A stretch of DNA of 64,000 nt, taken from Virgisporangium aurantiacum. GTDB taxonomy: Bacteria; Actinomycetota; Actinomycetes; Mycobacteriales; Micromonosporaceae. Positions within the stretch are counted from its first letter, which is position 1, and the number at the start of each line of letters is the position of its first letter. Positions 53,607 to 62,463 of the stretch are shown piece after piece. Both the position numbers and the translations under genes were made by a program. Where the stretch lies: positions 1 to 64,000 of the forward strand of contig NZ_BOPG01000009.1 in assembly GCF_016863635.1 (NCBI RefSeq). The letters run 5' to 3'. The notes under the pieces are model-generated. The model was not told the origin of the DNA. It did not search any database and was given only the letters and a program-made list of their open reading frames with translations.

Positions 53607-54206
53607 TTAGAGCGGATCGCGCGGAGCGGGGTCGCGGTACTCGGCGGTGGTGTAGGTCGAGGCGGTCAGGCCGGTCGGCCAGTCACCGGGGGGCCAGCCG
53701 CCCTTGGCCAGCAGGGCGTCGACGAACCGCTCGGGGTCGGTCATCTTGGCCCACACCGCGGGCAGGAACGTGGCCCGGCGCTGCCCGTCGGTGATCAGCA
53801 CGCCGTCGACGCCGGGGCGCAGTGCCGCCACGAACGCGGCCCGCGAACCGGCCGGGATCGGGCCTCCGGGCGTCAGCACCGCGACCTTGATGTCGAGCGC
53901 CGGCCACTCGGCCGCCTCGACCGGTGGCAGGCGCGGGTCGCGCATGGCCCGCTCGGCGTTGCGGATCACGTCGAGGTAGAGCGGCCGGGCGGCCTCGATG
54001 GTGCCGATGCACCCGCGGAGCCTGCCGGCCGCCTCCAGCGTGACGAACGACGCGCCGGGTAGCGCCAGGACCGCGCGGCCCGGAGTCTCCTCGGGCACCG
54101 GCCGGCCAGCCAGCCGGGCCTGCACCACCGCCGCGGCGAGGTGCACCAGGGCGGCGCCGTCGGCGGGCTCGACCACGACGTCGACAGCGGAACGAGAGGG
54201 GATCAT
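53607..54206 (-). CDS. AMMECR1 / AmmeMemoRadiSam system protein A
   Basis: A 199-residue AMMECR1-domain protein with the hallmark LRGCIGTIEA (residues about 63-72), RDPRLPPVEAAEWPALDIKVAVL and GVLITDGQRRATFLPAVW. The conserved Cys in RGCIG is retained. In other genomes this protein accompanies a Memo and a radical SAM protein; neither is next to it here. ATG 54206 with GGAGGG 5 bp upstream is preferred to ATG 54221. Confidence 0.92.
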   Translation of the reverse strand: MIPSRSAVDVVVEPADGAALVHLAAAVVQARLAGRPVPEETPGRAVLALPGASFVTLEAAGRLRGCIGTIEAARPLYLDVIRNAERAMRDPRLPPVEAAEWPALDIKVAVLTPGGPIPAGSRAAFVAALRPGVDGVLITDGQRRATFLPAVWAKMTDPERFVDALLAKGGWPPGDWPTGLTASTYTTAEYRDPAPRDPL

Positions 54207-54236
54207 GGTGCCCTCCTCCATACCGGAGGATCGGGA

Positions 54237-54992
54237 TCAGACGTCGATTCTCTCGCCGGGCCGGCCAAGATCGCCACCAGAAGCGGTCAGCAGCCCGTCG
54301 ATCAGCGGCAGCAGGTCGCTGAGCGAGTCCACCGACGGTCCCTGGAACGCCGTGTCGGGCCGGAACGTCAGGTGGCCGGCGAGGTCCGGGGCGGCCAGGC
54401 GGATCGCGCGCATGCCGACCGCGACGGCGCCGCTGAGTTCCTCGCTGCCGCCGTCACCCACGTACAGGCAGTCGGCGGGCGACAGCCCGAGCCGGTCGCA
54501 CGCCGCCAGGAACATCGCCGGGTGCGGCTTGCACCGGCCGATCCGCACCGAGTAGATCCGCGCGTCGAGCAGCGGGAACACCGGCAACTCGGGCAACAGT
54601 TCGGGGAGTTCGTACCAGCAGTCGCTCACCAGCGCGGTGCGCAGGCCGCGCCGGCGCAGGCCGGTGAGCACCGGCACGGCGTCCGGCCGCAGCGGCCCGT
54701 CGGCGCCGACCGTCGCGACGCGCTCGCCGCGCACCGAGCGCACGGCGTGCCGGGACGGTCGCGCGCCGAGGACCATGGCCAGCCCGTAGAGGACGTCGAC
54801 CGGCTGGCCGAGGCGGCCACTGGCCCGCATGTAGAAGGTGCGCGACATCAGGTCGAGCCACTGCTCCGGTTCGCAGCCGAGGCGACGGGCCATCTCGGCG
54901 TGTGCCGGGCCCTGCCGGACGGCCCTGGTCAGCGTGCCGAAGTAGTCGAAGACAACGGCTCGGGGCCGCGCTGTCAGCAGAAAGTCACTCAC
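54237..54992 (-). CDS. HAD-family hydrolase
   Basis: A 251-residue HAD hydrolase. Motif I is VVFDYFGTLT with nucleophile Asp16, motif II VSDCWYEL, motif III GRCKPHPAMF with Lys, and motif IV VGDGGSEE. A cap of helical type lies between motifs I and II. Likely a phosphatase of small metabolites. GTG start. It lies 30 bp from the AMMECR1 gene on the same strand and may share its transcript. Confidence 0.9.
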   Translation of the reverse strand: MSDFLLTARPRAVVFDYFGTLTRAVRQGPAHAEMARRLGCEPEQWLDLMSRTFYMRASGRLGQPVDVLYGLAMVLGARPSRHAVRSVRGERVATVGADGPLRPDAVPVLTGLRRRGLRTALVSDCWYELPELLPELPVFPLLDARIYSVRIGRCKPHPAMFLAACDRLGLSPADCLYVGDGGSEELSGAVAVGMRAIRLAAPDLAGHLTFRPDTAFQGPSVDSLSDLLPLIDGLLTASGGDLGRPGERIDV

Positions 54993-55057
54993 AGTTGTCG
55001 CTACGTACCCAGCCCTCGATTTCTACCAAACGTGTCTGAATTGCGACTCTGTGCAAC

Positions 55058-56014
55058 ATGGCACGATGGGGCACCGTGTCCCGGCTCGGCTTTCCGGTGG
55101 TCCTCGCGTTGTGCGTCGCGGTGGTGAGCGTGTCGACGTCCGCTCCGCTGATCGCGTACGCGGCGGCACCGGCGCTCGCGCTGGCGTTCTGGCGCAACGC
55201 GTTGTCGCTCGCCGTGCTCGGGCCGGCGGCCGCCACCCGGGGCCGGGCCCAGTTCGCCGACCTGGTCGCCCGCGACCGCCGCACGCTGGGGGTGTGCGGG
55301 CTCAGCGGGCTCGCGCTCGCCGTCCACTTCGGGACGTGGGTGCCGAGCGCCAAGCTGACGACCGTCGCGACCGCGACGGCGCTGGTCTGCACGACCCCGA
55401 TCTGGTCGGCGATGATCGCCACCGCGCAGGGCACCCGGCTGCCGCGCGTCACCTGGATCGGCATCACCATCGCGGTCGTCGGCGCGGTTCTCGCGACCGG
55501 CGCCGACTTCGCGGTCTCCGGTTCCTTGACTGGCGGAGCGGTGCTCGGCGACGTGCTCGCGCTGATCGGCGGCGTGGCCGGCGCGGTGTACTTCGCGCTG
55601 GGCGAGCGGGCCCGCACGGTGGTCAGCACCACCGTCTACTCCTCCACCGTCTACTCGGTCTGCGCGCTCGCGCTGCTGGTCGTGTGCCTGGCCACCGGCA
55701 CGGAGATGGTCGACTTCCCGGCCATGACGTGGCTCGCCATCGTCGGCACGACGGTGTTCCCCCAACTGCTCGGCCACACGATGGTCAACTACTCGCTGCG
55801 GCGCGTGTCCGCCACGACCGTCAACGTGCTGCTGCTCCTGGAGGTCCCCGGCGCCACGCTGCTCGGCTGGCTGCTGATCGACCAGCTTCCCGATGCGCGC
55901 AGCGTGCCCGGTCTCGCGATTCTCACCGTCGGGGTCGCGGTGGTCATGATCGGCGCGGCCCGCGCGTCCAGGGCAACCGCCATCGAGGACGCGGCACAGC
56001 AGCCGACCCTGTAA
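55058..56014 (+). CDS. EamA/DMT-family transporter
   Basis: A 318-residue, ten-helix membrane protein of the drug/metabolite transporter superfamily. Two EamA repeats are visible, the first around FWRNALSLAVLGPAAATRG and the second around GTTVFPQLLGHTMVNYSLRRVSATTVNVLLLLEVPGATLLGWLL. The RRVSATTVNVLLLLEP-type helix is the family signature. Substrate unknown. ATG 55058 (MARWG) fits; helix 1 begins about 10 residues later. Downstream, 24 bp separate it from the MgtE-N/CBS gene. Confidence 0.92.
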   Translation: MARWGTVSRLGFPVVLALCVAVVSVSTSAPLIAYAAAPALALAFWRNALSLAVLGPAAATRGRAQFADLVARDRRTLGVCGLSGLALAVHFGTWVPSAKLTTVATATALVCTTPIWSAMIATAQGTRLPRVTWIGITIAVVGAVLATGADFAVSGSLTGGAVLGDVLALIGGVAGAVYFALGERARTVVSTTVYSSTVYSVCALALLVVCLATGTEMVDFPAMTWLAIVGTTVFPQLLGHTMVNYSLRRVSATTVNVLLLLEVPGATLLGWLLIDQLPDARSVPGLAILTVGVAVVMIGAARASRATAIEDAAQQPTL

Positions 56015-56038
56015 CCGGGCGTCCCCTAGGCTGTTGAG

Positions 56039-57310
56039 GTGACGACCGCGACCCGGATCTTCCTGGCCCGCGTCGCGAGCATCCCCGTCTTCGACCCGAA
56101 CGGCGACCAGGTGGGGCGGGTGCGCGACGCGGTCGCCCGTCCCCGGGCCGCCGGCGCGCCCCGGGTGGTCGGCCTGGTGGCCGAGATGCCGATGCGCCGG
56201 CGGATCTTCCTGCCGATCGGCCGGGTCGACGCGATCGAGCCGGAAGCGGTGGTGCTCGGCACCGGCACGCTCAACCTGCGCCGGTTCGAGAAGCGCCAGG
56301 GCGAACTCCTCGTGCTGGAGCAACTGCTCGACCGCCGCGTCACGGTGGTCGCGACGGACGCCGCCGCCGCGGTCGCCGACGTCGCGATGGAGCTCGACCG
56401 GGCCGGAAACTGGTCGCTGACCAGGGTGGCCATCCGCGAGTACACCGGCCGGCTCACCCGGCGCGGCCAGCTCCGCCAGGTCGCCTGGTCGGAACTGCGC
56501 GGCCTCACCGGCGTCGGCGACCACCACGGCATCGCCGGCCTCCTCGCGGTGCTGCACGACCTGCGCCCGGCCGACCTGGCCAACGCCCTGCAGGACCTGA
56601 GCGAGAAGCGCCGGTTCGAGGTGGCCGAGGCGCTCGACGACGAGCGGCTCGCCGACGTGCTGGAGGAGCTGCCCGAGCAGGACCAGATCGAGATCCTCGC
56701 GGCGCTGGCACCGGAACGCGCGGCCGACATCCTCGAGGAGATGAACCCCGACGACGCGGCCGACCTGCTCGCCGAGCTGCCCCAGGGTGAGCAGGAGGCG
56801 CTGCTCGACCTCATGGAGCCCGACGAGGCCCAGCCGGTGCGGCAACTGCTCGCCTACACCGAGGGCACGGCCGGTTCGGTGATGACGTCCGAGCCGGTGA
56901 TCCTCGCTCCCGACGCCACCGTCGCCGAGGCGCTCGCCCGGATCCGGGAGCCCCAGCTCGCACCCGCCGTGGCGGCACAGGTGTTCGTGGCCCGGCCGCC
57001 GATGGCCACGCCGACCGGCCGGTACCTCGGCGTGGTGTTCTTCCAGCGGCTGCTGCGTGAGCCGCCGTCGGCGCTGGTCGGCGGCATGATCGACAGTGAC
57101 CTCGACCCGCTGTTGCCGTCGGCGCCGCTCGGCGAGATCACCCAGCGGATGGCCACCTACAACCTGGTCGCCATGCCCGTGGTCGACGAGAAGGACCGGC
57201 TGGTCGGCGCCGTCACCGTCGACGACGTCCTCGACCATCTGCTGCCCCGCGACTGGCGTGACCGCGACAGCGTGGTGGCCTCCAGCGACCTCGGGGTCTC
57301 CCATGGCTGA
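56039..57310 (+). CDS. MgtE-N and CBS protein without channel domain
   Basis: A 423-residue soluble protein. The first 180 residues are a PRC-barrel-like pair (PVFDPNGDQVGRVRDAV, RRIFLPIGRVDAIEP). The MgtE N-terminal superhelical domain follows (LHDLRPADLANALQDLSEKRRFEVAEALDDERLADVLEELPEQDQIEI), then two CBS motifs (GSVMTSEPVILAPDATVAEAL, MPVVDEKDRLVGAVTVDDVLDHL). The MgtE pore helices are absent. In M. tuberculosis the similar Rv1232c lies near mrp. It may sense Mg2+ or nucleotides. The next gene overlaps its stop by 8 bp. Confidence 0.92.
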   Translation: MTTATRIFLARVASIPVFDPNGDQVGRVRDAVARPRAAGAPRVVGLVAEMPMRRRIFLPIGRVDAIEPEAVVLGTGTLNLRRFEKRQGELLVLEQLLDRRVTVVATDAAAAVADVAMELDRAGNWSLTRVAIREYTGRLTRRGQLRQVAWSELRGLTGVGDHHGIAGLLAVLHDLRPADLANALQDLSEKRRFEVAEALDDERLADVLEELPEQDQIEILAALAPERAADILEEMNPDDAADLLAELPQGEQEALLDLMEPDEAQPVRQLLAYTEGTAGSVMTSEPVILAPDATVAEALARIREPQLAPAVAAQVFVARPPMATPTGRYLGVVFFQRLLREPPSALVGGMIDSDLDPLLPSAPLGEITQRMATYNLVAMPVVDEKDRLVGAVTVDDVLDHLLPRDWRDRDSVVASSDLGVSHG

Positions 57311-57932
57311 CCGTGCTTCCGACCGGCAGCGGCTCGACCAGCCGCGCGACCCGCGTCGCATCTCGCTCCCGCGCTGGGACCCGGAGGCGTTCGGCCGGCT
57401 CTCCGAGGGCATCGCCCGGTTCATGGGCACGGCCCGGTTCCTCGTCTACATGACCGTGTTCATCCTGGCCTGGATCGTCTGGAACACGGTCGCCCCGAAG
57501 GGCATGCGGTTCGACCCGTACACGTTCACGTTCCTCACGCTGATCCTGTCGTTGCAGGCCTCGTACGCGGCGCCGCTGATCCTGTTGGCGCAGAACCGTC
57601 AGGCCGACCGCGACCGCCTCACCATGGAGGAGGACCGGCGACGGGCGCAGGCCCAGAAGGCCGACACCGAGTACCTGGCCCGGGAGATCGCCTCGCTGCG
57701 GATCGCGATGGGTGAGGTCGCCACCCGCGACTTCCTCCGCGGCGAGCTGTCCCGGATGGCCGAGGAACTCGACGACGCCGCGCACCGCCGCAGCAAGGCC
57801 GACCGCAAGGAGATACGCAAGCAGGTGCGCGCCGCCAGCACGTCGCTCTCCGAGCCGATCGCCGACGCCGACGCCGCGGCCGACGGCTACGACGACGACG
57901 AGGTCCTGGACGAGCCGGCGCCCCGTCGGTAG
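57303..57932 (+). CDS. DUF1003 membrane protein
   Basis: A 209-residue protein with two membrane helices in the DUF1003 region (FMGTARFLVYMTVFILAWIVWNTV, YTFTFLTLILSLQASYAAPLILLAQNRQADRDR). A long charged helix follows (EEDRRRAQAQKADTEYLAREI), probably coiled coil, and an acidic tail ends the protein. ATG 57303 overlaps the CBS gene stop by 8 bp, so translation is coupled. DUF1003 proteins often accompany ion transport. Function unknown. Confidence 0.93.
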   Translation: MADRASDRQRLDQPRDPRRISLPRWDPEAFGRLSEGIARFMGTARFLVYMTVFILAWIVWNTVAPKGMRFDPYTFTFLTLILSLQASYAAPLILLAQNRQADRDRLTMEEDRRRAQAQKADTEYLAREIASLRIAMGEVATRDFLRGELSRMAEELDDAAHRRSKADRKEIRKQVRAASTSLSEPIADADAAADGYDDDEVLDEPAPRR

Positions 57933-57941
57933 GTGGGTAGC

Positions 57942-59132
57942 ATGGCTGGAATGTCAGCCCCTGCACCAACGCTCGACGAGGCCGTCACCACCGCGCTGGC
58001 CAACGTCCAGGACCCGGAGATCCGGCGCCCGATCACGGAACTCGGCATGGTCAAGTCGGTGTCGGTTGGACCCGACGGGGTGGCCCACATCGGCATCCTG
58101 CTCACCGTGTCGGGCTGCCCACTCAAAGACAAGCTGCGCACAGACATCACCGCCGCGGCCACGTCGGTCGCCGGCGTCACCGCCGTCGACATCGACTTCG
58201 GGGCGATGACCGCCGAGCAGCGCCAGGAGCTGCAGGCCCGGCTGCGCGGCGGCGGTGGTGGCGGCCACGAGGGGCACGGCCACGGTGGTGGTGCCGAGCC
58301 GGTGATCCCGTTCGCCCAGCCGGAGTCGCGTACCCGCGTCTACGCGGTGGCCAGCGGCAAGGGCGGCGTCGGCAAGTCGAGCGTCACCGTGAACCTGGCC
58401 GCGGCGCTGGCCAAGCGCGGCCTGTCGGTCGGCGTGGTCGACGCCGACATCTACGGGCACTCGGTGCCGCGCATGCTGGGCGTCGACGGCGGGCCGACCC
58501 GCGTCGAAGACATGATCATGCCGCCGCAGGCGGCCCTCGGGATCAAGGTCATCTCGATCGGCATGTTCACCCCGGGCAACGCCGCGGTGGTGTGGCGCGG
58601 GCCGATGCTGCACCGCGCGCTGCAGCAGTTCCTCGCCGACGTCTACTGGGGCGACCTCGACGTGCTGCTCCTCGACCTGCCGCCGGGCACCGGCGACGTG
58701 GCCATCTCGCTGGCCCAGTTGCTGCCCAGCGCGGAGATCCTCGTGGTCACGACGCCGCAGCAGGCCGCCGCCGAGGTGGCCGAGCGGGCCGGTGCGATCG
58801 CGTTGCAGACCCACCAGCGCATCATCGGCGTGGTCGAGAACATGTCGTGGCTGGAGCTGCCCGACGGCACCCGCATGAACGTCTTCGGCGAGGGCGGCGG
58901 CCAGTCCGTCGCCGACTCCCTCACCCAGGGGATCGGCGCGAAGGTCCCGCTGCTGGGCCAGATCCCGCTGGAGCCGAAGGTCCGCGAGACGGGTGACGCC
59001 GGAACCCCGATCGTGCTCGCCGACCCCGAGTCGCCGGCGGCGAAGGCGTTGACGGCGGTGGCCGACACCCTGGCCGTCCGGCGTGACTCGTTGGTGGGCA
59101 AGCGGTTGGGCCTCCGCCCGGCCGGTCGCTAG
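57942..59132 (+). CDS. mrp: Mrp/NBP35-type iron-sulfur cluster carrier ATPase
   Basis: A 396-residue protein. The first 90 residues are a MIP18/DUF59 domain (VQDPEIRRPITELGMVKSVSV). After a Gly/His linker (GGGGGHEGHGHGGG) comes a deviant Walker A, ASGKGGVGKSSVTVNLAAAL, then VVDADIYGHSVPRMLG, LLLDLPPGTGD and VTTPQQAAAEVAERAG. It binds and transfers [4Fe-4S] clusters. ATG 57942, with AGGTGGG 4 bp upstream; ATG 57951 is also possible. The CxxC motif of many Mrp proteins is absent, which is common among actinobacterial members. Confidence 0.94.
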   Translation: MAGMSAPAPTLDEAVTTALANVQDPEIRRPITELGMVKSVSVGPDGVAHIGILLTVSGCPLKDKLRTDITAAATSVAGVTAVDIDFGAMTAEQRQELQARLRGGGGGGHEGHGHGGGAEPVIPFAQPESRTRVYAVASGKGGVGKSSVTVNLAAALAKRGLSVGVVDADIYGHSVPRMLGVDGGPTRVEDMIMPPQAALGIKVISIGMFTPGNAAVVWRGPMLHRALQQFLADVYWGDLDVLLLDLPPGTGDVAISLAQLLPSAEILVVTTPQQAAAEVAERAGAIALQTHQRIIGVVENMSWLELPDGTRMNVFGEGGGQSVADSLTQGIGAKVPLLGQIPLEPKVRETGDAGTPIVLADPESPAAKALTAVADTLAVRRDSLVGKRLGLRPAGR

Positions 59133-60718
59133 CGCCGTAGCCAGGCGGTGGCGTCGCTCGGAAGCTTGCCGTCTTCCAGCGGAATGCTCGTCAGCAGTAC
59201 CTCGGTATGCGGCGGGAGCTCCACCGCGTCGGCGCTCAGGTTGGCGACGCAGGTGAAGCCGGGGTCGCGGTCGAACGACAGGGTGCCTTCCGCGGCGTCG
59301 TCCCGCCAGGTGATCTCCCCCGCGCCCAGCGCGTCCTCGGCCCGGCGGAGCTTCAGGGCCGCCCGGTAGAGGTTCAGCATCGAGTCCGGGTCGGCCGCCT
59401 CCGCCGTCGCCGTGTACGCGCGCCAGTCGGCGGGCTGCGGGAGCCACGGCGGGTCGTGGGCGTCGGCCGGGGAGAAGCCGAAGGGTGACGCCTCGCCGCT
59501 CCACGGGATCGGCACGCGGCAGCCGTCGCGACCCGGGTCGGTGTAGTTGGACCGCTGATAGAACGGGTCCTGGCGCAGCTCGTGGGGAATCTCGGTCTCC
59601 AGCTCCGGCAGGCCCAGTTCCTCGCCCTGGTACACGTAGACGCCGCCGGGCAGGGCCATCGCCAGCAACGCCGCGGCGCGCGCCCGCCGGGTGCCGAGTT
59701 CGAGGTCGCTCGGGGTGCCGAAGAGCTTGCCACCGAACGAGAACGTGGTGTCGGGCCGGCCGTAGCGGGTCACGTGCCGGGTGACGTCGTGGTTCGACAG
59801 GACCCAGGTGGCGTGCGCCGCCACCGGGGCATGCGCGGCCAGCGTGGCGTCCACACACGACCGCAGCACGGCCGGATCCCAGGCAGCGCTGAGGAACATG
59901 AAGTTGAACGCGGTGTGCAGTTCGTCGGGGCGCAGGTACGCGGCGAACCGCTCGTGGTCGGGCAGCCAGAGCTCGCCGATCAGCACGCGGTCGTCGGGGT
60001 ACGAGTCGGTGACCCGGCGCCAGCTCCGGTAGATCTCGTGGATGCCGTCGCGGTCGGTGTAGGACTCGGGGTGTTCGAGGTCGAAGTCCTTGATGAGGAC
60101 GGCGGCGGAGTCGATCCGGATGCCGTCGACGCCACGGTCGAGCCAGAACCGCAGCACGTCCTCGAACTCGGCGTGCACGTCGGGGTTCTGCCAGTTGAAG
60201 TCGGGCTGGCCGGGATCGAACAGGTGCAGGTACCACTGGCCGTCAGCGGTGCGGGTCCACGCCGGCCCGCCGAAGATGGACTCCCACTGGTTCGGGGGCT
60301 CAGCTCCGTCCGCTCCACGCCCGTCCCGAAAAATGAAGCGCGACCTTTCGGGCGAGCCGCGCCCCGCCGACAGCGCCGCTTTGAACCACGCGTGGTCGGT
60401 GGACCCGTGGTTCGGAACGATGTCGATGATCATGCGGATGCCGACGGAGTGCGCCTCCTCGATCAGCTTCTCCGCCTCGGCGAGCGTGCCGAACGCCGGG
60501 TCGATGGCGCGGTAGTCGGCCACGTCGTAGCCGCCGTCGGCCATCGGAGACGGGTACCACGGCGTCACCCATACGGCGTCGACGCCGAGCTCGGCCAGGT
60601 ACGGCAGGCGCGACCGCAGGCCGGCGAGATCGCCGACGCCGTCGCCATTGCCGTCGGCGAAGCTGCGCACGTACACCTGGTAGATGGCCGCACCGGGCCA
60701 CCATGCCTGAGTCGACAC
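59129..60718 (-). CDS. GH13 alpha-glucosidase
   Basis: A 529-residue glycoside hydrolase of family 13. Region I is [10 protein letters not shown], region [12 protein letters not shown] with the nucleophile Asp, region [12 protein letters not shown] with the acid Glu, region [11 protein letters not shown]. The TIM barrel starts with [29 protein letters not shown], typical of oligo-1,6-/alpha-1,4-glucosidases. No signal peptide, so cytoplasmic use of maltose-type sugars is likely. GTG 60718. A LacI-type gene is upstream on the same strand, the probable controller. Confidence 0.94.
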   Translation of the reverse strand: MSTQAWWPGAAIYQVYVRSFADGNGDGVGDLAGLRSRLPYLAELGVDAVWVTPWYPSPMADGGYDVADYRAIDPAFGTLAEAEKLIEEAHSVGIRMIIDIVPNHGSTDHAWFKAALSAGRGSPERSRFIFRDGRGADGAEPPNQWESIFGGPAWTRTADGQWYLHLFDPGQPDFNWQNPDVHAEFEDVLRFWLDRGVDGIRIDSAAVLIKDFDLEHPESYTDRDGIHEIYRSWRRVTDSYPDDRVLIGELWLPDHERFAAYLRPDELHTAFNFMFLSAAWDPAVLRSCVDATLAAHAPVAAHATWVLSNHDVTRHVTRYGRPDTTFSFGGKLFGTPSDLELGTRRARAAALLAMALPGGVYVYQGEELGLPELETEIPHELRQDPFYQRSNYTDPGRDGCRVPIPWSGEASPFGFSPADAHDPPWLPQPADWRAYTATAEAADPDSMLNLYRAALKLRRAEDALGAGEITWRDDAAEGTLSFDRDPGFTCVANLSADAVELPPHTEVLLTSIPLEDGKLPSDATAWLRR

Positions 60719-60740
60719 GTAGTACCTGCTCTCTGGGTCC

Positions 60741-60762
60741 GGCCTAGCCAAAAGGCTAGGCC
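60741..60762. promoter_or_regulatory. Perfect 9-bp hairpin in the leader of the alpha-glucosidase
   Basis: GGCCTAGCC-AAAA-GGCTAGGCC, just 23 bp upstream of the GTG of the alpha-glucosidase on the minus strand. It may be an operator or a leader hairpin that covers the ribosome site. No T tract follows, so a terminator is less likely. Confidence 0.45.
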
Positions 60763-60872
60763 GCGTCCCCACAAGAAGTAAACACATCCCCGCAAGAAAT
60801 CCACAAAACCCCGCACCGCACTGCTGTTCAGCCCGCAACCCCCGACCAGCGCGGCGCACATGCGCTACCCAG

Positions 60873-60952
60873 CCGTCGATCTTGCAGTTGTGGTGGCCTA
60901 CAAAGCGTCGCAAAACAGGGCGAGCCTGGCACCACAACTGCAAGATCGACGG
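60873..60952. repeat. 23-bp perfect inverted repeat between lacI and alpha-glucosidase genes
   Basis: Arms 60873-60895 and 60930-60952 are perfectly complementary, with a 34-nt spacer. It is located 10 bp beyond the LacI stop. The arm contains ACAACTGCAAGATCGACG. Possible roles are terminator for lacI, or a dispersed palindromic (REP/MITE-like) element. The length and perfection exceed what a simple terminator needs. Confidence 0.8.
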
Positions 60953-60962
60953 ACGTGAGGGG

Positions 60963-61967
60963 CTAGCGGGCCGGAGCCGTGGAGCCGCGGACGACCAGTT
61001 CGGGCTCGAAGAGGAGTTCGTCCGTCGAGATGGCGGCGCCGTCGATCTGGGCCACCAGGAGTTCGACCGCGGCGCGGCCCATGGACTCGATGGGCTGGCG
61101 GACCGTCGTCAGCGGCGGATCGGTGCAGTTCATGAACGCCGAGTCGTCGTAGCCGACCACCGACAGGTCGCCGGGCACCGAACGACCGGTGCGGCGGGCG
61201 GCCCGGATCGCCCCGAGCGCCAGCGGGTCGCTCGCGCAGACGATCCCGGTGATGCCGCGCTTGATCAGGCGGGTGGCGGCGGCCTGGCCGCTCTCGATGG
61301 AGAACATGCCGTGCTCGAACTGGTCGTCGTCGAGCTTGATGCCGGCGGCGGTCGCCGTTTCGCGGAACGCGATCTCCTTGCGCCGGGACGGGATGTGGTC
61401 GGGCGGCGCGAGCACCATGCCCACCCGGGTGTGGCCGAGGGCCAGCAGGTGGCCGAGCGCCTGCTCGACGGCGACCGCGTCGTCGCACGAGACGCGCGGG
61501 AAGTCGAGCTGGTCGATCGCCGCGTTGATCAGTACCGCCGGGAGCCGGCGCTCGACGATGCGACCGTAGTGCGCGTGCGGCGCGTCGGCCTGCGCGTAGA
61601 AGCCACCGGCGAAGATGATGCCGCTGACCTGGTGCGACAGCAGCAGTTCGACGTACTCGGCCTCGGTGACCCCGCCCGCCGTGCGGGTGCACAGCACCGG
61701 CGTGAAGCCCTGCTGGGCCAGCGCGCCACCGACCACCTCGGCGAACGCGGGGAAGATCGGGTTCTGCAGCTCCGGCAGCACCAGGCCGACCAGGCGGCCC
61801 CGGTCGCCGCGCAACTGGGTCGGCCGTTCGTAGCCGAGCACGTCGAGCGCGGTGAGCACGGCCTCGCGCGTGCTCTCGGAGACACCGGGCTTGCCGTTGA
61901 GCACCCGGCTGACCGTGGCCTCGCTGACCCCGACCTTCTTCGCCACTTCAGCAAGGCGACGCGTCAT
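60963..61967 (-). CDS. LacI-family transcriptional regulator
   Basis: A 334-residue repressor. The DNA-binding domain at 1-60 (RLAEVAKKVGVSEATVSRVLNGKPGVSESTREAVLTALDVLGY) is followed by a periplasmic-binding-like sugar domain (LVGLVLPELQNPIFPAFAEVV, GIIFAGGFYAQADAPHAHYG, ALGHTRVGMVL, SVVGYDDSAFMNCTDPPLTTVRQP). The effector should be a maltose-like sugar because of the adjacent alpha-glucosidase. ATG 61967. No clean operator was found, although AAGCGCAAGCGACTT upstream is suggestive. Confidence 0.94.
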   Translation of the reverse strand: MTRRLAEVAKKVGVSEATVSRVLNGKPGVSESTREAVLTALDVLGYERPTQLRGDRGRLVGLVLPELQNPIFPAFAEVVGGALAQQGFTPVLCTRTAGGVTEAEYVELLLSHQVSGIIFAGGFYAQADAPHAHYGRIVERRLPAVLINAAIDQLDFPRVSCDDAVAVEQALGHLLALGHTRVGMVLAPPDHIPSRRKEIAFRETATAAGIKLDDDQFEHGMFSIESGQAAATRLIKRGITGIVCASDPLALGAIRAARRTGRSVPGDLSVVGYDDSAFMNCTDPPLTTVRQPIESMGRAAVELLVAQIDGAAISTDELLFEPELVVRGSTAPAR

Positions 61968-62005
61968 GGACGCAATCTTACGACAACAAGCGCAAGCGAC
62001 TTACG

Positions 62006-62446
62006 TCATGTTGCGTCGTCGTACCGGACGGCCGATTTGGGGGCCGGTTCCGAACCGGCGGTCGCGCCGGTGACCGAACGGGTGGTCTCGCTCTTGTCCT
62101 TGTCGAGGTTCAACGCGTCGGCCGTGCTCTTGACCTCGTTGTACGCGCTGTCGGTGGTCTTCCGGACCTCGCGGTACGCCTCCTGGAACGGCTTGCGCAG
62201 CGCCTCTTCCTCGGCCTCGCTGAGCAGATGCTTGCGCAAGAACGTCTTCGGGTGCAGGTCTTCCAGTTCGATGTTCGTGCCGAGTTCGCGGGAGAGGTCG
62301 CTGGTGGCGTTGCGCGCCATCCCCCGCACTTTCCGCAAGAAGCCCATGGTGTCGGAGATCGCCTTGGGCAACCGGTCTGGGCCGATGATGAACAGCGCCA
62401 GCAGGATCAGCGCCATGATCTCGAGGCCACCGAGGTTCTCGAACAC
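62006..62446 (-). CDS. tatB: Sec-independent translocase subunit TatB
   Basis: A 146-residue TatB: membrane helix GGLEIMALILLALFIIGPDRLPK (residues 4-26), then an amphipathic helix AISDTMGFLRKVRGMARNATSDLSREL and a charged tail (EVRKTTDSAYNEVK, DKDKSETT). It works with TatA and TatC in twin-arginine export of folded proteins. GTG 62446 gives the family's start FENLGG. The HtrA gene ends 18 bp upstream on the same strand, so they form an operon. Confidence 0.92.
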   Translation of the reverse strand: MFENLGGLEIMALILLALFIIGPDRLPKAISDTMGFLRKVRGMARNATSDLSRELGTNIELEDLHPKTFLRKHLLSEAEEEALRKPFQEAYREVRKTTDSAYNEVKSTADALNLDKDKSETTRSVTGATAGSEPAPKSAVRYDDAT

Positions 62447-62463
62447 GTGCTGAAGCCTACGAC

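Noticed and set aside
55001..57430. 809-residue minus-strand frame
   Set aside because: Antisense shadow of the EamA and MgtE-N/CBS genes; His/Arg/Asp-rich without structure.
57954..60236. 760-residue minus-strand frame
   Set aside because: Antisense to mrp and out of frame with the alpha-glucosidase; not protein-like.
60741..60762. Terminator for lacI
   Set aside because: The hairpin is only 23 bp from the next start and lacks a T tract; the 23-bp repeat at 60873 is the better candidate.
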